The notes under the pieces are model-generated. The model ran no database searches. It was not told the DNA's origin and was given only the letters and a program-made list of their open reading frames with translations. Positions 34,480-45,560 of a stretch of DNA of 64,000 nt are shown in pieces. The DNA comes from Atrina japonica (taxonomy: Eukaryota > Mollusca > Bivalvia > Pterioida > Pinnidae), in the NCBI GenBank assembly GCA_030159075.1, contig BROG01000470.1:433001-497000 (forward strand), given 5' to 3'. How positions within the stretch are numbered: position 1 is the stretch's first letter; the number at the start of each line of letters is the position of its first letter. Both the position numbers and the translations under genes were made by a program.

Positions 34480-34790
34480 CACAGATACCAAAGTATAAAT
34501 CAAAAGACGGTTCATGAGACAACATATAAATAAAATGCAAAATTGGACAGAGACAGAGTTGGGATCAGTTGCCATGGAGAAGCAAGTATCCCCTGTCCAG
34601 CGGTCAAACGTGTCGTTCGGCCACAGTTAAATTCAAGTTAAATGATTGAAGAATTCATTTTCGTTATACTCGGTATAAAGACGTTTTAAAAATCACTAAC
34701 GAACAGGTCATTTAACATTTCACTCAGTGAAACGCTGGAATTGCAGTCTGGGTTTTTAAAATATCATAACGACCTTAACATTTGCAAAAT
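34480..34790 (-). repeat. RT-element 3' tail fragment
   Basis: 'cagataccaaagtataaatc', 'gttgggatcagttgccatgg', 'agcaagtatcccctgtc' and 'catttcactcagtgaaac' are the 3' tail of subfamily A, minus orientation. Confidence 0.65.
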
Positions 34791-34991
34791 GTTCACAGTT
34801 CTAATAACACAATATCTCTAATTGAAATTGACAATCATTTGGTACTGTTGTCACTGGCGTTTCCGAAGATAAATTATCAGTTGAAGATAATCTATTGAAG
34901 TTTATTCTTTAATTGAAGCCAATCTGATTCTGATCACAAACTTCTGTATCCTTCAGTATTTTTCAGCTTGTTACGCCGAAATCTTTAGGTG

Positions 34992-35079
34992 TCATATTTT
35001 ATTCGTTTTGCAAGGACCAATATTCTTAGCATCGAAATATCGTCCATGTACTTTGCAGACATGCTGACCAAAATAGCAT
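34992..35079 (-). CDS. Kazal-type inhibitor, last exon
   Basis: 88 bp after a good acceptor (tttgctattttcag). It completes the split glycine and reads CYFGQHVCKVHGRYFDA, then KNIGPC and KTNKI before TGA. This supplies cysteines 4, 5 and 6 of the Kazal domain: C4-x6-C5-x14-C6. The stop is at 34992. Phase agrees with the exon at 37213-37360. Confidence 0.8.
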
Positions 35080-35299
35080 CTGAAAATAGCAAAATGAAAA
35101 AAAGATGTTTTAGCAATCTCAGTTTTATCATGCGAGTTCAAGTTAATGCAGATATCTCTATCCTTTTACCTAAATTGATAGCGCTAGTTTCACATCAAAT
35201 ATTTAATGACCGATATTCTATCATATCAAACAATGTAGTTGTGTATTATTTAACTCATCACCACTGAGGTCACATCTAGACTCGCTCAAATCAAATCAT

Positions 35300-35385
35300 A
35301 CACCCCTGAATTCTGATAGTGGACTTAACCATACTTTGAAATGGGCCGGTCCAAAGGGGACTTCAGAGGTTGATGAGTTAAATAT
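35300..35385. repeat. Short element S, copy 2
   Basis: 'catacacccctgaa', 'gggccggtcc' and 'gaggttgatgagtt' match the S family. It lies in a Kazal intron. Confidence 0.5.
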
Positions 35386-35509
35386 ATAGCAGTAAATGTT
35401 CTATTTTGATTTTCATCAATCTGTTTTCAAGTACATTTTTAACGATGAAAAGCCTAAAATTATATGTAGCCTAGATATAATTTTAAGTACAACAGGTTAT
35501 GACCTTATT

Positions 35510-35790
35510 GTGTCACTCTAGTAGGTCATGACCTATATTGTTAAACGTTGAGCAATTCAACCTTTAGTTTTACGTTGAGCAGATCATGACATACATTACG
35601 TCATGTGGATTAAATTATGATCTATAGTTTCATGTCCAGCTGTTCATGACGTTTATTGCGTCATGTCGATTAGACCATGATCTAGTTTCATGTCGAGTAG
35701 ATCATGATGTATATTGCGTCATATCGATTAGATCATGATGTAGTTTCATGTCGAGCAGACCATGGCCTCTAATCTTTGCATCGAAGAGTG
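35510..35790. repeat. Tandem repeat of about 58 bp, 4-5 units
   Basis: Units such as 'gtttcatgtcgagcagatca' followed by 'tgatgtatattgcgtcat' and 'gtcgattagatcatgatct' repeat with about 58-bp spacing and modest divergence. They contain several TGACGT/CATGAT-like inverted motifs. Intronic in the Kazal gene. Confidence 0.75.
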
Positions 35791-36339
35791 TATGACATGT
35801 ATTGTATCTTATTATATACCTTACTTTCGTTTTCTATTTACGTAAAGCTGAGCTAGGAAGATAAAAATCTTTTGAATTTTGAATAAAAAAAATTGTTGAA
35901 AAAATGTTTAACCGGAAAACAAGTCCCCGAACAGGTATAAAAGGCGGATTGGTTATATTGGTCGTCATTGTAGATTTGTACTCGCAATGTGAAAGGTGCG
36001 AAGTCCCAGAGGCTGACGAAAACTCACATATTCTTAGTCTGTACTTCTAAAAACAAAAACATCTGTGCCTCGAGTGAAGTTTTCTGCAACGTTCAAACAG
36101 CAACAAAATGAGAATGATTAGTTCATCCATAATAAATCCTAAATTTATGCCACGACACTAAATATCAAGCACCTTCCAAAACAAAAACAAAGCGATCTGC
36201 TCCCTACTGTCATTCGGCCATTAAGTCATGCGTGTTTCTTCTTCCGGTAAACAGTGAGATGTTCCGATAAAAAAAAAAACCGGAAGAATTTAGGTCAAGC
36301 AGAGTAGGTCGGTGAAGTTTATGTTAATCGGCCAATTGG

Positions 36340-36500
36340 CAACAGTCAATTTTCAACAGACCATCCGTTGAGAATTGACCCCAGCAGCTGTCATTTTGTC
36401 AACGGCACGATCCATTTCCAACGCCACTCCGGTTCCATATTCAACGTTGAAAGTTGACCCCGGTTCCATTTTCAGCGAGGGTCCATTTGCAACGTTACAG
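36340..36500. repeat. Degenerate short repeats around 'tccattttcaacg'
   Basis: The boxes 'caattttcaaca', 'tccatttccaacg', 'tccatattcaacg', 'tccattttcagcg' and 'tccatttgcaacg' are interleaved with 'gttgaa(a)gttgacccc'. GC-richer than its surroundings. Intronic. Confidence 0.5.
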
Positions 36501-37029
36501 GGGCATGAACTATATTGCTTTAAATGAATGACAAGAAACTACTTTAGAGTTCATTACCTATATTTTTAATATTGTAGTATTCTATGACCTGTATTTTTCA
36601 CGTCAAGCAGGTTATAAACTTATCTTTGCCGAAATAATTACAAATTAAATATTCAAATTTTATGCCTAGCTCCCCTGTGTCAATGATGACTTTAACGTGA
36701 AACACATGTGTAACGCTTTTGTTCGTATAATTACAATAAAGACGGTTTATATTAAAAAGTCAAGATGTCAAACCGAATATACTTCTTTTTAATCATAACT
36801 GTCATACAATACGGCAAACATTAGTACGATGTGTTTAAAAATGTAGTTTAAATTATCGTTATGTCACCACGCTGACAGAATGTTTCTGTATTTATAGTAG
36901 TAGCATTAAAGTCTATGTAATGACGTATATTTTATTCATTTCATTAGATCGCCAGAAAGACTTAATTACTTATACAATTCTGACATCACTGACTGACTAC
37001 AGTTTTCTTGTTATTATAGTTGACTATCT

Positions 37030-37124
37030 ATCTGTCTGTCTGTCTGTCTGTCTATGTATGTATGTATGTATGTATGTATGTATGTATGTATGTATGTATG
37101 TATGTATGTATGTATGTATGTATG

Positions 37125-37168
<44 letters not shown>
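37030..37168. repeat. Compound tetranucleotide array (TCTG)n(TATG)n(TATC)n
   Basis: Three adjoining tetranucleotide tracts, about 22, 74 and 42 bp, starting 44 bp beyond the Kazal exon-2 donor, inside the intron. Confidence 0.95.
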
Positions 37169-37212
37169 GTATGTGCTTGTGTATGTCTGAGTGTTTGTGC
37201 GTGTGCACTCAC

Positions 37213-37360
37213 CCATTTTTATACGTCACACCATCAGTTCCACAAACTTCATCTTCTTCAATTTGACTACAGTCCATCGACATGAGTTTTTCACATGTTT
37301 TAGATAGAATAATACTGATAGTATCATCATCCTCATCTTCTATATTCCGTGTTAAAACAG
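37213..37360 (-). CDS. Kazal-type inhibitor, central exon
   Basis: 148 bp between acceptor 'attgtgttttag' and donor GTGAGT. An acidic propeptide-like stretch (TRNIEDEDDDTISIILSK) is followed by TCEKLMSMDCSQIEEDEVCG and TDGVTYKN, the diagnostic Kazal signature VCGTDGVTYKN. Cysteines 1-3 are here and C3-x10-C4 holds across the intron. Kazal domains inhibit serine proteases; by convention the P1 residue is the second after C2, here Gln, so a trypsin-type target is not suggested. Enters in phase 1, leaves in phase 2. Confidence 0.85.
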
Positions 37361-38206
37361 CTAAAACACAATTATAATTCATTTATAAAACAATACATAA
37401 AAGTGTATGAAACTTGTTTTCAAAAGAAACATGAAAGTTATATATATCCATATGACCAGCTGTTGTATAATTTATTCCATATTTTAATGGCGGAAAGGTC
37501 GATTTCCGGAATATATATATGTCCGTTAAGTTAAGTTTTCAGCTAAGAAGAACGAGCCGTTTTCTTATTATAATACTATGGCGATCTCGAGTTCATGTTC
37601 AATATTGCAAATGTTTATACGTCTAGAATATCGGTGGCGAGAGCGAAAGTGATTTTAAATTGTTTTAAATAGATACTTTTCATATATAGATTACATTACA
37701 AAACCTATCGAAAAGAAACATAAAATATTTACGTTATCATTACTGATATCTACTTCCAATTATAAATCATCTTTCATATTCGTCTCAATATATTCTTACT
37801 AGATATTGTACAATATTTTGATAAGTATCTGAAATTCAAATTTATATCCTTAAAAGGGATATATACTATTTTCTAAGAATGATATTTTTTCATCGTGTGA
37901 GAGAGAAGAATAATATTTAGCATTACATTAATTAATACACCTCAAACAAATACAAATCTTTTCAAGTGTACCGATTGGTATAGTGAAAAATAACAGTTTA
38001 GAGATAATTTGCATTGAATATTAACTTGTAAAATGATAAATCCTTATATTTCACCACCAAAATTGAATAAAACAAGCTCAGTTTAGACAAACTTGAACAG
38101 AGAAATGTGATAGCTTGAAAGCACCCAGCCGTATATTAATATATTAAAAAATACAGCAACAACAATAATAATAATAATAACAATAAGAAGAAGAAAAAGA
38201 ACTTAC

Positions 38207-38261
38207 CGTTGAAAAAGGCTATCAGCAACGCCAAAGTAAGTAAACATTTAAATATTTCCAT
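38207..38261 (-). CDS. Kazal-type inhibitor, first exon (signal peptide)
   Basis: From ATG at 38261: MEIFKCLLTLALLIAFFN plus one base, then a consensus GTAAGT donor. This is a complete secretion signal. With the exons at 37213-37360 and 34992-35079 it gives a 96-residue secreted protein with one six-cysteine Kazal domain, a normal size for a single-domain invertebrate inhibitor. The whole gene spans 3.3 kb. Confidence 0.8.
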
Positions 38262-38502
38262 CTTTCACAGCTGACACTCCTAGTTTGATTTTGAAATGCA
38301 GAACCTCTTTACCTGTTAGGCATTAGCCGGAAAATAATTTAATCACACGTAAGATTGAATAATATATTAACAATTCAGACACACGTCATTAGAAAACAAA
38401 ACACATGTTAATTAAGTAATTTAAGCATTGATTGAAATATATGTACTACTGAAATATACAACAGTATTATTTATAGCTATTTCTGTTCTGTTACGAAACA
38501 TT

Positions 38503-39024
<522 letters not shown>

Positions 39025-39230
39025 AAAATACCAAAGATATAATGCTCAAGGCGATCATTTCTGTCAATTAGACCTAATGAGTTGAGCTATAATTTAAAAT
39101 AGATATATATTTTCTAAAGAGAGAAGGTGACATCATACAGGGTCAAATAATAAATCTTAATGTATAACCAAATCCGTCTACGAGTAACCACTGTAAAAAG
39201 ATGACTATCTTTGCTTTTGAAGAATTTAGA
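39025..39230 (+). repeat. Dispersed repeat family R1, copy 4
   Basis: Complete-looking R1: 'atataatgctcaaggcgatc', 'ttctgtcaattagacc', 'agatatatattttctaaag', 'gacatcatacagggtcaaat', 'gagtaaccactgtaaaaag'. Confidence 0.75.
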
Positions 39231-39334
39231 ATTCAAATAATGTTATTAGTGCGAAATATTACTTCAGTTGTTTAAGATTCTCAATACCTGTACCGTAAAA
39301 CCAGGTATAGGCTTATGTATAATCTATGGAACTC

Positions 39335-39545
39335 AAACGGTCCACCAGCAGTGGCAATGACTAGCGACGATTATTTCTGTCAATCAGACTTCATCAGTGG
39401 AACTATAATTTAAAAGATATATATTTTCTAAAGACAAAATGGTATCATACAAGGTCAAATCCGTCTAACAGTAACCACTGTGAAAAGATGACTCTCTTAG
39501 TTTTTGACGAATTAAGAATTTAAATGATCGTATTTTGTTTTCTTT
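39335..39545 (+). repeat. Dispersed repeat family R1, copy 5
   Basis: Same order of boxes as copy 4, direct orientation, about 310 bp further on; a tandem pair. Confidence 0.75.
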
Positions 39546-40110
39546 TAAATGATATTGTAAATATTTAAAATTTGTATGTTGAAAATAAAAACCTCAGAAA
39601 TCTTATTTTAAGAGGTCCTAAATACCGCGAAGCCTGTTCCTTTAATTGGCGTCAGAATTTCAGTTTCTGTCGAAGACTATGCCAGACGATGGGCCAAACA
39701 TGAAGACGTGGAACCAGGCACTTTGTCTGAATGGCAAAAAGCTTTACGATGGTTGATAAAATCTTGTATTGGAAAATTTAAAGGAACTATGGAAACACGT
39801 TATCCCTCTGTATTTAGATCCAGAAGTAGTAACTGAACTGGATAGATTACATGACCAATATGTACTGGTACCAGCAGACAAAGCCTCAAATAATATAGTT
39901 TTTTCTTGCAAGGCACATTACTATAATTGTTTATTAGAAGAACTAAAGTTTAATACGAATTCTGGTAATCATACATACACACGTAGCTCACTTTCAAAGG
40001 ACGAGATCCTTCAAAATTACGTGTCCGTATTACGCTCTTTTGATGTACCTACAACCGATAATTATTTATGTTGGCTACCTAAACTTCATAAAACCCCATA
40101 TATCTTTGCT
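39545..40110 (+). pseudogene. RT relic A4, N-terminal part
   Basis: Shows the region before the palm: NLRNLILRGPKYREA, then after a frameshift SVEDYARRWAKHEDVEPGTL and SEWQKALRWLIKSC, a second frameshift, then LYLDPEVVTELDRLHDQYVL, VPADKASNNIVF and LPKLHKTPY. VPADKxSNNIV and PKLHK are typical Penelope-like N-terminal RT blocks. It is joined at about 40110 to an inverted copy. Confidence 0.8.
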
Positions 40111-40640
40111 TATATGGGGTTTTATGAAGTTAAGGTATCCAATATAAATGTGGTAGCTCGTTGTCGGTATCTTGGTAAAGAGTAAATATAAAGGTTTGCT
40201 GGAACATCTGATGGATCCTGCTATGTGCATCAGCTTATATGGGGTTTTGTGAAGTTTATGTATCCGATATAAATATGGTAGCTCAAAATCAGTTTTGGTT
40301 GGTACATCAAAAGAACGTAACACTGACACGTGAATTTGAAGGATTTCGTCATTTGACAGTGGCTACGTGTGTATGAAGGATTACTGGAATTTGACTTTGG
40401 GTCAAATACATATTGGTCATGTAGTCTATCCAGTTCGGTTAGCACTTCTGGGTAACTGAACAAAGAAAGATAGTGTGTTTTCATAGTTCATTTAAGTTTT
40501 CGACTTCGATATTTTATCAACCATCATAAAGCTTTTAACCATTCAGACAAAATGTCTGGTTCGACGTCTTCATGTTTGGCCCATCGTCTGTTTTTCTCTA
40601 TGTTTTTTATTTGTGGCCCATTAAGGTATAAAGGATTGTC
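40075..40640 (-). pseudogene. RT relic A5, inverted partner of A4
   Basis: Minus strand: the 'WAKHEDVEP' region near 40570-40600, PEVLTELDRLHDQYVFDP, YTRSHCQMTKS, MSVLRSFDVP and HKLHKTPYK. It repeats part of A4 head-to-head, with 'tatggggttttatgaagtt' repeated at 40116, 40236 and inverted at 40085, so this junction is a small palindrome. Confidence 0.75.
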
Positions 40641-40912
40641 TAAAAATATACAATTATTAATAAAACAATACAATCATAATGAGCACATCTGACACTATCT
40701 TATAAATACAGGGTCATTAGTAAATCCATATGGCCGTCATGGTAAACGAACTATAATCATTATGATGTTTTTTTTCTCACAATTTTTAATTGTGACCAAT
40801 AAATGCTACTGAATTGACTAAAAATCTAGAATTATTAATGAAACAATCCAGGAGTTTACTCCTCCATGGCACCTGATCCCAACTCTGGATTTTCAGAGGT
40901 CATCGTTTTTTC
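40595..40912 (+). repeat. Two direct repeat units and an RT-element tail
   Basis: 40595-40690 and 40770-40850 share 'ctaaaaatatacaattatta' / 'ctaaaaatctagaattatta' boxes. 40860-40912 ('ctcctccatggcacctgatc', 'ttttcagaggtc') is an RT-element 3' tail piece. Confidence 0.5.
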
Positions 40913-40919
40913 TTCTTTC

Positions 40920-43095
40920 TATTAATGTTTGTGGTGTTTGATTATTAACAGATTGTTGTATTCACGATGAAACACATCTGATATTGTACTGTGAATATGA
41001 CGTCATCAAACCTAAGATATCTATCTATGATGGAATGAAGTGATAATATCTTTATTATGTTTTTTTTTCACCCTTTCCTGGTATCGGAGTTCGGTGAATT
41101 TTGTATATGTTTTTTAGTTCTCCAAACATTGTGTACTGAAAAAATGACGGATTTATCGATACTCCAAGTCCATTATAACAAGACAAACTGGATCTACAAA
41201 TTGATCTCTATATTTGTAAAAACAATTTCAGCTTTGAGATTTATGACACAATGCGTAATTTAAGCGATCAGTGCATTCATGTATCAATCAATTTATAGCG
41301 AATATTTCTACTTCCTTACCTTCTTCACGGTCATAGTTTTATAACATTTTAATGTCACTAGAACTGTAAACTGCGTTATCGCTTAAAATACGTCATCAAG
41401 TGGGACTGACTGACTATTTAAATTGTTTTGTTTGTAATCTAGGAATACCTGAAATAAACACAATTGTTTTCTTTTTCATTTTGTACTTTTGACTTTCATG
41501 ATGTACGAACGCTAAAAAATATCCTTAATGTCTACTTAATCTACATAAAGCACGAAGTTTGGCGTACAAATTGGCGTACCCTTAAAATACTTTACAAATT
41601 GTTTGTATTTTTTTTCTACAGCCTTTTCAACATTAAAGCCCAAATTCTGCACCTATAATTTAAAGCACTTGAAACATATGAATCAAAATGTAATTTACAT
41701 ACACTTTCTACCTTGATTACTCAATGCATCACTGTGTTCGTGTAAATATTCCGTTGTACAAGAGAGTAAACGTTCAGTTATTTTAAGTCAACAACTTCAT
41801 TGGGCTTCCGATTCATATATTCAAAATTACAATAAACATGTAACATAAAAATAATTATTTTCAAACATTGAAAATTAAAAAAAGTTAAATTTTCAAAATC
41901 ATTTTAATAGAAAAATTAAAATCGGTGACAAGTCTCGACCTGCATCATTTTTCATACCTACGTCTAAGACAAGACTTGATATGACTTTCATTGCTCTTAG
42001 CATAGATTTAGCCTATAAATATCAGTTTACACATTCCGCAAATATATACTTGCCATGAAGTCATTGTCGTGTTTAAGTCTCTATAAAGTACATGTGACCC
42101 CGTTTCTTTTTACTTTTGTGTTAATGATATTTTACAGAAACATAAACAGTTTCTTGGAATATTTACACGAAATGTAGATATATCACGATATCTCGGAACA
42201 CAGATCGATATATCGATAGAACTATGGAAGCATTGGATTTTGGTAGTATTATAATCATAACAGGAACTCGAATTGAGTAACAGGTTTATAGAAAATATTT
42301 TGTAAGTTAAAGTATAGCAGTTGAAAAAATTGGGAAAAGATTGTTTAATAAATGTAACTTTCAAGTTCCAGATTCAGAGATGAGAATACACAGCACGATT
42401 GAATGTTTTGATTGATTTTTAATCACTGGAAATTAAAATAACCTTAGATAATACGTCTATCATTGCGATTACAAATTGATTGCTAGGTATGTCTGATCTA
42501 TTTCCATGGATATATCTTGTGACAGATATTATCGATGTAAAGTTTTCCATTTGCTCTCAAAAGAGAAGACAAACATAAATAGATGTGCAGATTTTATAGC
42601 CCACAGTTTCTAAATATATATAAAAATACAGATACAAAAGTGTTATATATTTGGAATGTCAGAGGGTAATATACATTATATTAATATGGTTATCACTGGA
42701 CAAACACGAAGCTCTAAAATTTCGAGAGATAGCATCAAGTGTCGTGGAAAAATAAAATTATCCTGCCGACTAATTGGCCTTTCTATTAATGCGCGAACAA
42801 TTATTAAATTTGATGACGTCACAATACTCGATACCTCGGACAAACACTGAAAATGCATTGTGACGTCAAGAAATTCGACTAACTTTCGCGAAAATGCGAT
42901 TTGTCAATTGGCCTTTCTTGGGAGGCTCTCAACTCTTTTGACGACGTTCAAGATTTCCCCTTCATTTTAACGGGGATTTGTCAACCCCTAGGGTATTGGC
43001 TACATTATGATGTCACAAACAATTGGATGCAGGCTCAATCAACGGCAGATCTTTTGACAGACTTTTCATGGGAGAAAAACAATCAACCCCTTACC
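40920..43095. other. Unassigned intergenic sequence
   Basis: About 2 kb, AT-rich. 42690-42740 faintly resembles the RT-element tail ('ggacaaacacgaagctct'). No exon with credible splice sites. Confidence 0.4.
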
Positions 43096-43099
43096 TTAA

Positions 43100-44280
43100 A
43101 TTGAGGGTATCAATAGAAATTTCAGATACCCAACACAATGTCCAGGACATTTTGGACAAACACGGACCTCTAACGGGGGAAGGTGCCATTAAGCATCCCT
43201 GTCGAGTCAACCCCGTACAGTCAATCCAATGAAACAAGCTCACAATGCAGACTAACAACCGCCAACGAAAAGGCAACTCAACATTTCACTTAGTGAAACA
43301 GAGTAGTCAAACAAACTATTATTTAAAATTTGATTGACATGGTGATCCCTGTGTCAATAATTTGTCAGTGAGTAGTTTACTAGAAAAAGTCAGATGTTGT
43401 GCACGCCCTATATCGTCAGATTATTATTTGCATAGGGATATACTACTTAAATGTGGCACTGGGAAAGCCGAAATCGTATTTAATCGTAACATGGGTGTTT
43501 ATAAAAAAAATGTCAAGTCCCTTGATTCTGTTGTATCTTTAATTGTTCGCTGGGATATATCGCATTGGGTATGAAAATTGTCATTAAGGACAAAACGTCG
43601 TCGATATATCAGTTCAAATTAGAGGACACCGCTGACTTTTTCTTCTTTTGATTCAGCAGCGAATTTAGATGAATAAAAGAACAGGTCGTCCAATAAAGGA
43701 GCACAATTGTTCCCATAGGAATGCTTTGTTGTTGAAAGACCACGTCTTACAAATATATTGTCTATTAGAAATTCCAGCACGTTTTTTTTAATCAACTCAT
43801 ATATGAATTGTAGAATCAGAGTGGTTTGAAAATAAGTATCCATAGCCAATCAAATATGTTTACCACCTTTAGTGGCAGTTGTCTATGCAGAATTTTTTAT
43901 GTGGAATAGCATAAGTTTTGATACGTGAATTCGAGAAAAATTGTGTGCCTTTTTTCTAAAAGCTGTTTCACATCTGTGAAAAGCAACTGTACAGTACAGT
44001 CAATACACCATTTGCTGATCGCTATTTATCTTTGAGGGGTTTTATGGCGTATCCAATAAATGTGGTAGCTCAATCGGTATCCGTTGTAGGTATATCAAAT
44101 GAGCGTCTTTTTGAAGGATCTCGTCAGCAAGCCTCGTCATGTAATGTGCCTTACAAATAAGGATTCTCTCAGTTGAGACTGATTTGTCCGCGAATTTAGA
44201 TGTAAAGGAAAATGTTATCTCCGGTTCAGAAAACCTATTCGTCATCCAAAATGTTTTTGTCGTCTGCAGATGGCTGCACA
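43100..44280 (-). pseudogene. RT relic A6, long but deletion-riddled
   Basis: Minus strand from about 44280 (CKAHYMTRLADEILQK region) through 43.6-43.85 kb (NVLEFLIDNIFVRR, LLDDLFFYSSKF) to the 'YIDDVLS' region at 43600 and the 3' tail at 43105-43330 with 'caacatttcacttagtgaaa'. Many small deletions; no frame longer than about 80 codons. Nearly full-length in extent. Confidence 0.75.
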
Positions 44281-44440
44281 CGCTCCTTTTTACTGTTTCA
44301 TTGTGAGAGAAAAACAGTCAAACACCTTGAGGGAGGGATGGCGAAATCTCAATCCTCTTCCTCAGCAAGCCTCGTCATGGATTCTTGAATGTCACCCTCA
44401 AAGAATTAATCCAATCCGAGGAGATTCTTGAATGATTGCT
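44160..44440 (+). repeat. Duplicated block D, unit 1
   Basis: 'gatttgtccgcgaatttaga', 'gagagaaaaacagtcaaaca' and 'caagcctcgtcatgg' recur in direct order at 45260-45520. It contains 'gagggagggatggcgaaatc'. Confidence 0.7.
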
Positions 44441-44786
44441 ATTATTTCATTATGACATAACAGTTAAATGAACCATTTTAAACATTTTTAAGTGTTAAGA
44501 TTTCATTGTTGAAACGAAAATAATATGGATACCCGTCATCTGCAGAGTTACGGTTTGAGCTTCGGGAAGAGATATATCTTATTTTATCCGAGATGTGACG
44601 GAGCATTTCAAAAACATAGTCTGTGCCTGGAGTTACATGTGTGCTATTACTAATGGTGTGCAAACCAAAGCGTTATTCTGAAGCAGAGAACACCGACAAG
44701 TGCTCCACATCTCTGCCCTCAAATAATCTTCCTCTAAATGTACCGAGATGGTGTGATTTCTGTACCATTCTTAATGCTTAGGACTG

Positions 44787-45012
44787 GCCTCCGTGACTGA
44801 ATGGCTAGAACATCGCGCTTTGAACCATAAATTATCTCATTTCTTATCAGCGCAGGTGCGAGTCCCACTGGAACCTAAGCTAATTTTTGTGAAAAAGCTT
44901 GCCAGTTTATTTGCGGAAGGCCGGTAGTCTCTTTCCGGGTTCTCTCCTCCACCAATAAAAACTGGCCACCATCATAATTATATCTAAAAGTTGTTGAAAG
45001 CGACGTAAAACA
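44787..45012 (+). mobile_element. tRNA-derived SINE, near complete
   Basis: The head has an A-box-like 'tgactgaatggctagaaca' and a B-box-like 'ggtgcgagtcccac'. The tail has 'ggaaggccggtagtctcttt', 'ttctctcctccaccaataaa', 'aactggccaccatcat' and a 3' end 'gcgacgtaaaacagtattca', recalling the usual bivalve SINE ending 'gcgttaaacacc'. Partial copies are at 2665, 13641 and 54510. Confidence 0.75.
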
Positions 45013-45259
45013 GTATTCAAAATCTATTTAGAGATCCCTTAAAAGGCCATCATTCTGTCTATCGATGCTGCTTGCATAAGCCATAAAAAAAACTTTCTAC
45101 ATATTTCCATTGCTACATGTATGTAAAATAGTTCATTGCAGTAGTTTAAAACTAGCATCCTCGATCTTCAGGGACGAGTTACAAATAGGGATAATTTCCG
45201 AAACGCTCAAAAAGAGCGTAATCGGTATAAAATTTTACAGGAAAAAACATCAGCTTAAC

Positions 45260-45560
45260 TTCTCTCACTTGTGACCGATTTGTCCGCGAATTTAGATGTC
45301 GGGGAAATTGTTATCTCAACCTGCAGAGCAAGATAAGCCCATTCTGGAAGTGCCAGAAATACTGTTTAACTGTTGTTGTACTTCTGCAGACGGGTGTAGT
45401 CACTCCTTTTTACCCTTTTAAACGAGAGAGAAAAACAGTCAAACACCATTTTGATGGAGGTATGGCAAAATCTCAATCCTCGTGCAAAAAAATTCGGCAA
45501 GCCTCGTCATGGACAAAGAAAATTATTTGCACTCGGATTGAGATTTCACCATCCCTCCCT
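45260..45560 (+). repeat. Duplicated block D, unit 2
   Basis: Direct repeat of 44160-44440 at 1.1-kb distance. It ends with 'ggattgagatttcaccatcc', inverted relative to 'ggatggcgaaatctcaatcc' in unit 1, so the ends resemble terminal inverted repeats of the 5589 MITE type. Confidence 0.65.

Noticed and set aside
34989..35267. 92-codon plus-strand ORF
   Set aside because: Antisense to the last Kazal exon, which has splice sites, phase and cysteine pattern on the other strand.
35510..35790. Regularly spaced repeats considered as a CRISPR array
   Set aside because: Units are contiguous tandem repeats without unique spacers, and the genome is eukaryotic.
36660..36760. Minus-strand 'HVKVIIDTGELG' considered as the Kazal C-terminal exon
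   Set aside because: No cysteines; the exon at 34992-35079 fits exactly.
36920..37285. 121-codon ORF with MYVCMYVC repeats
   Set aside because: Created by the tetranucleotide array; not a protein.
44478..44663. 61-codon minus-strand ORF with coding-like composition
   Set aside because: No splice context or homologue recognised, between duplicated repeats; could be a transposon scrap.
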